Source: an uncultured Elioraea sp. (GTDB taxonomy: Bacteria; Pseudomonadota; Alphaproteobacteria; Acetobacterales; Acetobacteraceae). From it: 5,281 nucleotides of DNA. Below, one piece after another: positions 1 to 5,281 of the stretch. Below the pieces are notes generated by a model that was not told the DNA's origin, searched no databases, and saw nothing but the letters and a program-made list of their open reading frames with translations. The stretch spans positions 1 through 5,281 of the forward strand of contig CALKJX010000274.1 in the NCBI GenBank assembly GCA_937995555.1, read 5' to 3'. The stretch's first letter is position 1; each line of letters opens with the position of its first letter. The translations under genes were made by a program, and so were the position numbers.

Positions 1-608
1 TCGGCCTCGCGCGGCCGGTCGGCGAGATCGGCGATCAGCCCCGCATGCAGCGCGAAGGCGCCGCGGAACCGCGCACCGTCGGCCAGCGGGCGGAGCGTGG
101 CCAAGGCCTGCTCCCAATGCCCGCGCCCGGCCTGGGCCCAGGCGAGCAGCAGCGGCTGGAGCAGTTGTCCCGTACCCTGACGCGGCAGGGCGCGCAGCCG
201 CTGCTCGACCTGGTCGAACCGGCCCTCGCGCGCCTCCTCGGCTGCGACCACCAGGCTCGGCAGCAGGGCGGCTGGCTGCTGCGCCAGCACCCGCCGGGCA
301 AGCGGGGCGGCATCCCGCCCGTCGGCCAGTGCGGCGTGGAACGCGCGCGTCAACAGCTCGGGATCGGCCGGATCGGCCTGGAGCGCGCGGTCGAAGAACT
401 GCGCCGCCGCCGCCGTGTCGGTCTCGGCGGCCGCGAAGCGGCCGGCGAGGTAGTTGCCGAACGCGCCGGTCGGCTGGAACCGGCCTTCGCGGACCGGCGG
501 CGGCCCCGAGCTGCCGGCGGGCAGGCCGGAGGCGCAGGCGGCCAGCAGCACCAGCGGCAGCAGCGCGACGCGGGACAGCGCGCGTGGGGGGTGGACCCGG
601 GAGGGCAT
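1..608 (-). CDS. TPR-like lipoprotein, 3' end beyond window
   Basis: 202 codons are visible and the frame is still open at the left edge, so the C-terminus is missing. The N-terminus is a lipoprotein signal peptide: basic residues (R4, R9, R13), a hydrophobic core (residues 14-22) and a lipobox LAAC with the lipidated cysteine at position 25. The +2 residue is Ala, so there is no Asp inner-membrane retention signal as known from enterics, and outer-membrane anchoring in the periplasm is the likeliest fate. Residues about 50-84 (NYLAGRFA, then AAQFFDRALQADPADPEL) fit a tetratricopeptide repeat. The rest is Ala/Leu-rich helical sequence of the same style, with later helix pairs around 90-190. 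The specific function is unknown; TPR lipoproteins usually act as scaffolds for envelope complexes. It follows the ETF-QO gene by 58 nt on the same strand and is probably co-transcribed. An in-frame ATG at 644 would add 12 residues, but the start at 608 gives a normal 24-residue signal peptide. Neither start has a good ribosome binding site. Confidence 0.85.
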   Translation of the reverse strand, partial: MPSRVHPPRALSRVALLPLVLLAACASGLPAGSSGPPPVREGRFQPTGAFGNYLAGRFAAAETDTAAAAQFFDRALQADPADPELLTRAFHAALADGRDAAPLARRVLAQQPAALLPSLVVAAEEAREGRFDQVEQRLRALPRQGTGQLLQPLLLAWAQAGRGHWEQALATLRPLADGARFRGAFALHAGLIADLADRPREA

Positions 609-653
609 CGAGGCAGAGTATCGCAGGGCGGCACGCCACGCCATGGAAAGGCG

Positions 654-666
654 GGTCCGCGGGACC
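654..666 (-). other. Small hairpin abutting the ETF-QO stop codon
   Basis: Directly after the TGA, the minus strand reads GGTCC-CGC-GGACC, a perfect 5-bp stem with a 3-nt loop. No T-run follows beyond a CTTT a few bases on. It lies in the 58-nt gap before the lipoprotein gene. A hairpin this small is common by chance in G/C-rich DNA, so termination or attenuation here is only a possibility. Confidence 0.2.
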
Positions 667-2307
667 TCACATCGAGGCATAGACCGGTCCGCCGCCGCCC
701 TCGGGCGTGACCCAGGTGATGTTCTGCTTCGGGTCCTTGATGTCGCAGGTCTTGCAGTGCACGCAGTTCTGCGCGTTCACGACGAGCCGCGGCTGGCCCT
801 CCTCGACGCCGACGAACTCGTAGACCCCGGCGGGGCAATAGCGCGCCTCCGGACCGCCGTAGCGGGCGAGGTTGTGCGCGACCGCGATCGAGGGGTCGGC
901 GAGGCGCAGATGGCTCGGCTGGTCCTCCTCGTGGTTGGTGTTGGAGAGGAACACCGAGGAGAGCCGGTCGAAGGTGAGCACGCCGTCGGGTTTCGGGTAG
1001 TCGATGCGCGGGGCGGCCGAGGCCTCCTTCAGGCTCTCGTGGTCGGGGCGGTGGCCGAAGGTCCAGGGTGCGCGGCCGCGCAGCAGATAGGTATCGATCC
1101 CGGCATAGGCGAGCCCGCCCCAGAGGCCGAACTTCGCGAAGGCGGGGCGGATGTTGCGCGCGCGCGCGAGCTCCTCGTGCACCCAGGAGCGTTCCAACGC
1201 GGAAGGATACGATTCCAGCACGTCGGGCATGGCGCCGGCGAGCGCCTCGACCACCGCCTCGGCCGCGAGCATGCCGGACTTCATCGCCGTGTGGCTGCCC
1301 TTGATCTTCGGCACGTTGAGGAATCCCGCGCCGCAGCCGATCAGCGCGCCGCCGGGGAACACCAGCCGGGGGATCGCCTGCAGCCCGCCCTCGTTCAGCG
1401 CCCGCGCGCCATAGGCGATGCGCTTCGCGCCCTCGAAGAAGGGTCGGATGGCAGGGTGCGTCTTGAAGCGCTGCGTCTCCTCGAACGGCGAGAGCCACGG
1501 GTTCGGGTAGTCGAGCCCGACCACGAAGCCGTAGGCCATCAGGTTCTCGCCCCAGTGGTAGAGGAACGAGCCGCCATAGGTGTCGGAGGCGAGCGGCCAG
1601 CCGATCGTGTGCAGGATCAGCCCGGGCTGGTGCGTCGACTTCGGTACCTCCCAGAGCTCCTTGATGCCGAGCGCGTAGGTCTGCGGCTGGCGGCCCTCGC
1701 GCAGCGCGAACCTGCGCTCCAACTGCTTCGTCAGGCTGCCGCGGCAGCCCTCGGCGAACAGCGTGTAGGTGGCGCGCAGCTCTATGCCCGGCTGCCAGGA
1801 GGGCTTCGGCGTGCCGTCCCTGGCGATGCCCATGTCGCCGGTCGCCACCCCGACCACGCGGTCGCCCTCGAACAGGATCTCGGCGGCGGCGAAGCCCGGA
1901 TAGATCTCCACCCCCAGCGCCTCGGCCTGCGCCCCGAGCCAGCGGCACACCCGGCCAAGCGAGACGATCCAGTTGCCGCTGTTGTGCATCTGCGGCGGTG
2001 TCGGCATCCGGATCGCGCGTTTCGCCGTCAGATAGAGGAAGCGGTCCTCGCGCGCCGGCGTGTCGATCGGCGCGCCGAGCGCCTGCCAGTCCGGCAGCAG
2101 CTCGTCGAGCGCGCGCGGCTCCAGCACCGCGCCGGAGAGGATGTGCGCGCCGACCTCCGCGCCCTTCTCCAGCACGCAGACGCTGATCTCGCGCCCGGCG
2201 GCGCCGGCGGCCTGCTTCAGCCGGATCGCGGCGGCAAGCCCGGCGGGCCCGGCCCCCACGATCACCACGTCGAACTCCATCGCCTCGCGCTGCATGCGGT
2301 CCCCCAT
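667..2307 (-). CDS. etfQO: Electron transfer flavoprotein-ubiquinone oxidoreductase
   Basis: This 546-residue protein matches the usual length of ETF-QO, the monotopic inner-membrane flavoprotein that takes electrons from reduced ETF and reduces ubiquinone. The N-terminal Rossmann motif is GAGPAG (G18, G20, G23), with an acidic residue at the end of the second strand (E47 in VLEKG). MHNSGNWIVSLG (107-118) and the GGSFLYHW to GLDYPNP stretch (about 244-275) are hallmarks of the FAD/quinone-binding region. NVPKIKGSHTAMKSGMLAAE (about 326-346) is the conserved late FAD-domain segment. The C-terminus carries a 4Fe-4S ferredoxin-like domain with all four cysteines: C491 (CPAGVYEF) and C515, C518, C521 (CVHCKTC). 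Having this domain in one chain separates it from the split FixC/FixX pair. The start is uncertain: ATGs at 2307, 2295 and 2280 are all in frame. GGAG lies only 2 nt before 2307, while GGGGA lies 4 nt before 2295; 2280 directly precedes the conserved EFDVVIVG. Activity looks intact. Confidence 0.97.
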   Translation of the reverse strand: MGDRMQREAMEFDVVIVGAGPAGLAAAIRLKQAAGAAGREISVCVLEKGAEVGAHILSGAVLEPRALDELLPDWQALGAPIDTPAREDRFLYLTAKRAIRMPTPPQMHNSGNWIVSLGRVCRWLGAQAEALGVEIYPGFAAAEILFEGDRVVGVATGDMGIARDGTPKPSWQPGIELRATYTLFAEGCRGSLTKQLERRFALREGRQPQTYALGIKELWEVPKSTHQPGLILHTIGWPLASDTYGGSFLYHWGENLMAYGFVVGLDYPNPWLSPFEETQRFKTHPAIRPFFEGAKRIAYGARALNEGGLQAIPRLVFPGGALIGCGAGFLNVPKIKGSHTAMKSGMLAAEAVVEALAGAMPDVLESYPSALERSWVHEELARARNIRPAFAKFGLWGGLAYAGIDTYLLRGRAPWTFGHRPDHESLKEASAAPRIDYPKPDGVLTFDRLSSVFLSNTNHEEDQPSHLRLADPSIAVAHNLARYGGPEARYCPAGVYEFVGVEEGQPRLVVNAQNCVHCKTCDIKDPKQNITWVTPEGGGGPVYASM

Positions 2308-2378
2308 GGCTCCACGCCAGAGATAGAGGCATCCTGCCCGCCACGCGAGAGCATGGGGAGCGGGGATTGGGCAGAGCG
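2308..2378. promoter_or_regulatory. Divergent intergenic region, ETF-QO / glycosylase
   Basis: This 71-nt gap separates the start codons of two divergently read genes, so promoters for both are expected here or inside the opposing 5' coding ends. I see no convincing -35/-10 pair on either strand and no obvious operator palindrome. The assignment as a shared promoter region rests on gene orientation alone. If the glycosylase really starts at the TTG at 2367, the gap shrinks to 59 nt. Confidence 0.4.
2355..2360 (+). promoter_or_regulatory. Possible ribosome binding site GGGGAG for the glycosylase
   Basis: This purine run lies 6 nt upstream of an in-frame TTG at 2367 but 18 nt upstream of the ATG at 2379. 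Spacing therefore favours the TTG start (271 residues), while the family-like N-terminus favours the ATG (267 residues). Only a weak AGAG (2374-2377) precedes the ATG. The motif could also be chance in G-rich sequence. Confidence 0.35.
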
Positions 2379-3182
2379 ATGCGCTCCGAGCTGAAAGCCG
2401 CGCTGGCGTTGCAACTCGCCTGGGGCGCGGACGAGGCGCTGGAGGAGACGGCGCAGGATCGGCTGGCCGAGGCTCCGCCGCGCCGGGCCGAGCCGACGGC
2501 GCGCGCCGTGCCGCCGGTGGCGGTGCCCTTGGTGGCGGCGCCTGCGACCGGCGCGGTCGCGCGCGCCGAGGCGGCGGCCGAGGCGGCGGAGTCGCTCGCC
2601 GCGCTGCGCGCGACCCTCGCCGCCTTCGACGGCTGCGCGCTCCGCGACACCGCGACCAACCTTGTCTTTGCGGATGGCGATCCTTCCGCGCCTGTGATGC
2701 TGATCGGCGAGGGGCCGGGCGCGGAGGAGGATCGCGAGGGCCTGCCCTTCGTCGGGCCGTCCGGGCGGCTGCTCGACCGCATGCTCGCGAGCATCTTCCT
2801 GTCGCGGAAGGCGGGCGATGTCTACATCACCAACGTGCTGCCGTGGCGGCCGCCGGGCAACCGCAACCCGACCGACGCGGAGGTGGCGGTCTGCCTGCCG
2901 TTCCTGAAGCGGCACATCGCCCTGGCACGGCCGAAGCTGATCGTCCTGCTCGGCGGCGTGCCGGCGCGCGGGCTGCTCGGCGCGCGCGAGGGCATCACAC
3001 GATTGCGCGGACGCTGGCGCGAACTCGATCTTCCCGGCCTGGATGCGCCGGTCCCGACCCTGCCGACGCTGCATCCGGCCTATCTGCTGCGCAACCCTGG
3101 CGCGAAACGCGACGCCTGGAACGATCTTCTGGCGTTACGGCGGCGGCTCGATTCCATCCTGCCACAGAGACGGCAGAACTAA
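2379..3182 (+). CDS. Uracil-DNA glycosylase, family 4-related
   Basis: The 267-residue protein should remove uracil from DNA, starting base excision repair in the cytoplasm. Motif A is GEGPGAEEDREGLPFVG (110-126), characteristic of family 4. The second catalytic region is TLHPAYLLR (230-238), with H232 in the intercalation-loop position. YITNVLPWRPPGNRNPT (149-165) and LIVLLGG (187-193) also match. A short N-terminal helix (1-22, ending AWGADEAL) is joined to the catalytic domain by an Ala/Pro/Val-rich stretch (about 30-72) that looks like a flexible linker. Classical family 4 enzymes hold a 4Fe-4S cluster with four cysteines (CxxC, KCRPP, and one 16 residues on). Here only C86 and C172 remain, and F83 and W156 occupy the other two positions. 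This resembles the alphaproteobacterial subgroup I recall from Bradyrhizobium (BdiUNG), reported to lack the cluster. The start at 2379 follows the N-terminal pattern I recall for alphaproteobacterial homologues; TTG at 2367 is the alternative. Confidence 0.93.
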   Translation: MRSELKAALALQLAWGADEALEETAQDRLAEAPPRRAEPTARAVPPVAVPLVAAPATGAVARAEAAAEAAESLAALRATLAAFDGCALRDTATNLVFADGDPSAPVMLIGEGPGAEEDREGLPFVGPSGRLLDRMLASIFLSRKAGDVYITNVLPWRPPGNRNPTDAEVAVCLPFLKRHIALARPKLIVLLGGVPARGLLGAREGITRLRGRWRELDLPGLDAPVPTLPTLHPAYLLRNPGAKRDAWNDLLALRRRLDSILPQRRQN

Positions 3183-3301
3183 GGCACGCGAGGAACGCAC
3201 GCGAGCCTGTTGATCCTGCGTGGGCCATCTCGTGACGCGGGATTCGTCCCGCATATCGGCGTGGACGAGATGATTGACGCTCGGTTAACGCAGGCCTCGC
3301 C
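3183..3301 (+). other. 119-nt gap between glycosylase and transglycosylase genes
   Basis: This is the longest non-coding stretch in the window. It holds a 9-bp direct repeat GCACGCGAG (3184-3192 and 3197-3205, period 13), the TTCG hairpin at 3237-3252, and TTGACG at 3274-3279. TTGACG resembles a -35 box, but no -10-like hexamer lies at 16-18 nt. The gap is long enough for a separate promoter for the transglycosylase/moaB pair, yet no clear one can be read. The only SD-like sequence before the next start is a weak GCAGG at 3290-3294. Confidence 0.45.
3237..3252 (+). terminator. Short hairpin with TTCG loop after the glycosylase gene
   Basis: GCGGGA (3237-3242) and TCCCGC (3247-3252) form a perfect 6-bp stem around the tetraloop TTCG, 54 nt past the glycosylase stop. 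UUCG loops make RNA hairpins unusually stable, most of all with a C-G closing pair; here the closing pair is A-U. No T-run follows, so a standard intrinsic terminator is doubtful. It could instead stabilise a 3' end, or lie in the 5' leader of the transglycosylase gene 50 nt further on. Confidence 0.3.
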
Positions 3302-5110
3302 ATGCAAGGAACCGAGGGAGCATGGGGCCGCGGGCGCGCCGCGGGCCTGATCTGGGGGACGGCATTCCTGACACTGGTCGGCCTGTCGGGCACGGCTAGC
3401 GGCAGCGACCAGATGGCCTTCGCGGTGGCTCGTCCGGTGCTGGGCGGTGTGTCCGATCTGCCGAGCGTGCTCGGCCCGGCCGACGCGGCGCTCTATCGAC
3501 GCATCTTCGCCGCCCAGGAGGCGGGCAGGTTCGCGGCTGCGGATGCCGATATCGCCCGACTGTCGGACCGGCTGCTGATGGGCCATGTGCTCGCCGACCG
3601 ACTGCTCGGTCCGCACACGCGGGCGCGGCCCGAGGAACTGTCGGCCTGGCTCGAGGCCTATGCCGACCACCCGGACGCGCCGCGCATCCACCGCCTGCTC
3701 AGCCTGCGCGCACCGCGCGCGACGGCCCTGCCGACCCTGGTCGAGGTGAATGAGCTGCCGGTCGCCGAGACCCCGCCTGAGGAGATCGAGGCCGGCACAC
3801 GCGCCTTCGCGCGCAACGCCGCACTCGACCGGACCGTACGCCAACACCTGCGCGCGGAGGAGTTCCCGCGCGCGGTTGCCGCGATCCGCTCCGCCGGCCG
3901 CATCGACCCGGCCTATGCGGCGAGCCTGCGCGCCGAGGTCGCGCGCGCACTGTTCCTGCGCAACCAGGACGAGCGGGCGCTGCGCGAGGCGCTCGAGGCG
4001 ATCCGCAGTTCTCCGCCGGTGGCCGAGGCGCAGTGGTTCGCCGGGCTCGCCTCCTGGCGCCTCGGCCGGATCGACGCGGCGCGGCGGCATTTCGAGGCGA
4101 CCGCGCGGGCCGAGATCGGCTCCTCGGCGCGGCGCGCCGCGGGCGCGTTCTGGGCCGCGCGCGCGGCACTCCGCCAGCGCGACCATCGCAGCTACGTGCC
4201 CTGGCTGCTGGAGGCGGCGCAGTCCTCGCGCAGCTTCTACGGGCTGCTCGCGCGGCGCGCGCTCGGCATCCCCGGCGGCTTCGCCTGGGAGCGCGACACG
4301 CTCGGCGAGAACGAGGCCGCGCTGCTCGCCGAGACCGCGCAGGGGCTGCGCGCGCTCGCCCTCATCCAGATCGGCCAGACCGGGCGGGCGGAGGCGGAAC
4401 TGCGCCGCCTCGCGGTCGCGGCGCCAGACAATCCGTCGCTCGCGCGCACGCTGCTGGTGGTGACCAGCCAGTCCGGCATGGCCGAGCTCGCGATGCGGAT
4501 CGCGCCGCTCGTCGAGAGCCGCGACGGCCGGCCGCGCGACTACGCGCGCTTCCCGCTGCCGCATTGGCGACCCGACGAGAGCGTAGCCGATCCGGCGCTG
4601 GTGATCGGCATGGCACGGGTGGAGAGCAACTTTGATGCCGCTGCGATCAGCCGGGCGGGCGCGCGTGGCGTCATGCAGATCATGCCGCTCACCGCGAGCT
4701 ACGTCGCCGGCCGCCCCGAGCTCGCCGGCCGGCAGCGCCACCGGCTGCACGACACCGACCTCAATCTCGAGATCGGCGGCCGCTACATCGCCTATCTCGC
4801 CCGGCACCCCGAGGTGAACGGCGATCTGCTGCGCCTGATAGCCGCCTACAACGCGGGGCCCGGCAATGTCGCGCGCTGGAACGGCTCGATGTCGTACGGG
4901 AACGATCCGTTGCTGTTCCTCGAGACCATTCCGATCCACGAGACCCGCGCCTATGTGCAGCGCGTGCTCGCGTTTAGCTGGATCTACGCCTCCCGGCTCG
5001 GCCGGCCGGCGCCGTCGCTCGACGCTCTCGCCGCCGGGCGCTGGCCGCGCTACGATGGACCCGAGGAGATCAACGCCCGGGATCCCGGCCGCGGTGCGCA
5101 CCTTAACTGA
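3302..5110 (+). CDS. Soluble lytic murein transglycosylase (Slt70-type, GH23)
   Basis: This 602-residue periplasmic enzyme should cleave the MurNAc-GlcNAc bond of peptidoglycan with formation of 1,6-anhydro-MurNAc. Residues 1 to about 34 form a Sec signal peptide: R10 and R12, a hydrophobic core (about 13-29), then a likely cleavage after Ala or Gly in GTASG. Residues about 45-410 are all-helical, repeat-like and rich in Ala, Leu and Arg, as in the superhelical ring of Slt70. They include the family landmarks W284 (AFWAARA) and FYGLLA (312-317). The SLT domain (about 430-560) has the catalytic glutamate E441 (ARVESNF), GVMQIMP (456-462) and AAYNAGPGNV (514-523). The protein contains no cysteine, so it needs no disulfides. 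Length is near that of E. coli Slt70. The start is well fixed: an in-frame TGA lies at 3275-3277, and this is the only ATG that keeps the signal peptide. moaB follows after 39 nt, suggesting one transcript. Confidence 0.95.
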   Translation: MQGTEGAWGRGRAAGLIWGTAFLTLVGLSGTASGSDQMAFAVARPVLGGVSDLPSVLGPADAALYRRIFAAQEAGRFAAADADIARLSDRLLMGHVLADRLLGPHTRARPEELSAWLEAYADHPDAPRIHRLLSLRAPRATALPTLVEVNELPVAETPPEEIEAGTRAFARNAALDRTVRQHLRAEEFPRAVAAIRSAGRIDPAYAASLRAEVARALFLRNQDERALREALEAIRSSPPVAEAQWFAGLASWRLGRIDAARRHFEATARAEIGSSARRAAGAFWAARAALRQRDHRSYVPWLLEAAQSSRSFYGLLARRALGIPGGFAWERDTLGENEAALLAETAQGLRALALIQIGQTGRAEAELRRLAVAAPDNPSLARTLLVVTSQSGMAELAMRIAPLVESRDGRPRDYARFPLPHWRPDESVADPALVIGMARVESNFDAAAISRAGARGVMQIMPLTASYVAGRPELAGRQRHRLHDTDLNLEIGGRYIAYLARHPEVNGDLLRLIAAYNAGPGNVARWNGSMSYGNDPLLFLETIPIHETRAYVQRVLAFSWIYASRLGRPAPSLDALAAGRWPRYDGPEEINARDPGRGAHLN

Positions 5111-5135
5111 GCCGCGCCGCGCTCGCTCCCGGCCC

Positions 5136-5140
5136 AGGGA
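5136..5140 (+). promoter_or_regulatory. Ribosome binding site AGGGA for moaB
   Basis: AGGGA ends 9 nt before the moaB ATG at 5150, an acceptable spacing. It lies inside the 39-nt gap after the transglycosylase stop. The rest of that gap shows no hairpin or promoter-like sequence, which supports read-through from the upstream gene. Confidence 0.55.
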
Positions 5141-5149
5141 AACGGGTTC

Positions 5150-5281
5150 ATGGCACGGATCGACGAGAGCCGCCCCTTCATCGCCGTCAACATCGCCGTG
5201 CTGACCATCTCGGACACGCGCACGCCGGCGACCGACACCTCGGGCGACACGCTGGCCGAGCGGATCCAGGGTGCCGGCCAT
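5150..5281 (+). CDS. moaB: Molybdenum cofactor biosynthesis protein B, 5' part only
   Basis: The first 44 codons of a gene that runs off the right edge. The N-terminus (MARIDESRPFIAVNIAVLTI) followed by SDTRTPATDTSGDTLAERI is the signature of MoaB of the MoaB/MogA/MoeA fold. AVLTISDTR is the first strand and loop, and DTSGDTL is the conserved segment after it; the full protein is usually about 170-180 residues. MoaB-type proteins bind molybdopterin. MogA adenylates it before molybdenum insertion, and some bacterial MoaB proteins are proposed to do the same, so the exact role varies between lineages. The catalytic loops lie beyond the window and cannot be checked. The neighbouring transglycosylase has no known link to cofactor synthesis, so the pairing is probably one of position only. 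Confidence 0.93.
   Translation, partial: MARIDESRPFIAVNIAVLTISDTRTPATDTSGDTLAERIQGAGH

Noticed and set aside
606..644. Upstream ATG at 644 as the lipoprotein start
   Set aside because: It would lengthen the signal peptide to 36 residues, has no good ribosome site, and gains no conserved sequence.
45..710. 221-codon open frame on the plus strand opposite the lipoprotein gene
   Set aside because: The minus strand here encodes a coherent signal peptide, lipobox and TPR-like repeat. The plus-strand product is Gly/Arg/Gln-rich without a fold.
454..2394. 646-codon open frame on the plus strand opposite ETF-QO
   Set aside because: It lies antisense to a gene with complete FAD and 4Fe-4S motifs. 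Its own product shows no recognisable motif, only composition mirrored from the coding strand.
350..2794. 814-codon open frame on the minus strand
   Set aside because: It is out of phase with the ETF-QO and lipoprotein genes and crosses the divergent promoter region. Its translation is Arg/Ala/Pro/Ser-rich with no domain motifs. Long alternative frames are expected when the third codon position is nearly always G or C.
2262..3074. 270-codon open frame on the minus strand across the divergent region
   Set aside because: It overlaps the glycosylase antisense and the ETF-QO start out of phase, and has no family motif.
3285..3290. GTTAAC as part of a CtrA-type regulator site
   Set aside because: Only one TTAA half-site is present. 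The second half at the usual 7-nt spacing is missing.
3274..3302. TTGACG as the -35 box of a promoter for the transglycosylase
   Set aside because: At 16-18 nt downstream the sequence is G/C-rich and falls on the start codon region; no -10-like hexamer is present.
3179..5281. 700-codon open frame on the minus strand opposite the transglycosylase and moaB
   Set aside because: It runs through two well-supported genes on the other strand, is Arg/Gly/Ala-rich without motifs, and has no plausible start or ribosome site inside the window.
1..5281. Mobile element, CRISPR array, tRNA, rRNA, toxin-antitoxin or phage-defence system
   Set aside because: No terminal inverted repeats, transposase or recombinase motifs, repeat-spacer pattern or RNA-gene signature could be seen, and nearly all of the window is taken up by five recognisable genes.

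Overview
The window comes from the chromosome of a high-GC bacterium (roughly 70% G+C with strong G/C bias at third codon positions). The protein variants point to an alphaproteobacterium, most likely Rhodospirillales/Acetobacteraceae. That placement is inferred from the family-4-like uracil-DNA glycosylase of the alphaproteobacterial type, the MoaB N-terminus and the gene order, all from remembered family patterns and not from a search.

Layout: two genes on the minus strand and three on the plus strand diverge from a short intergenic region at about 2308-2378. Leftward runs a full-length electron transfer flavoprotein-ubiquinone oxidoreductase (ETF-QO, 667-2307), then 58 nt later a lipoprotein with a tetratricopeptide-like repeat whose 3' end lies beyond the left edge (608 down to 1). 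Rightward runs a uracil-DNA glycosylase related to family 4 (2379-3182), then a 119-nt gap, a periplasmic Slt70-type lytic transglycosylase (3302-5110), a 39-nt gap, and the first 44 codons of moaB (5150 to the right edge).

Functionally this is ordinary core metabolism and maintenance. ETF-QO passes electrons from ETF (fatty-acid and amino-acid oxidation) to the quinone pool. The glycosylase removes uracil from DNA, the transglycosylase cleaves peptidoglycan, and MoaB belongs to molybdenum cofactor synthesis. No shared pathway links the plus-strand genes; the arrangement looks like conserved housekeeping synteny.

There is no mobile element, CRISPR array, tRNA, rRNA or phage gene, and I found no convincing new system. 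The best point for a second look is the glycosylase. It keeps the family-4 catalytic motifs, but two of the four positions that normally hold iron-sulfur ligands are Phe and Trp. Smaller points are start-codon ambiguities, two short hairpins, and a lipoprotein gene paired with ETF-QO. Several very long open frames run opposite or out of phase to these genes; they are composition artefacts.
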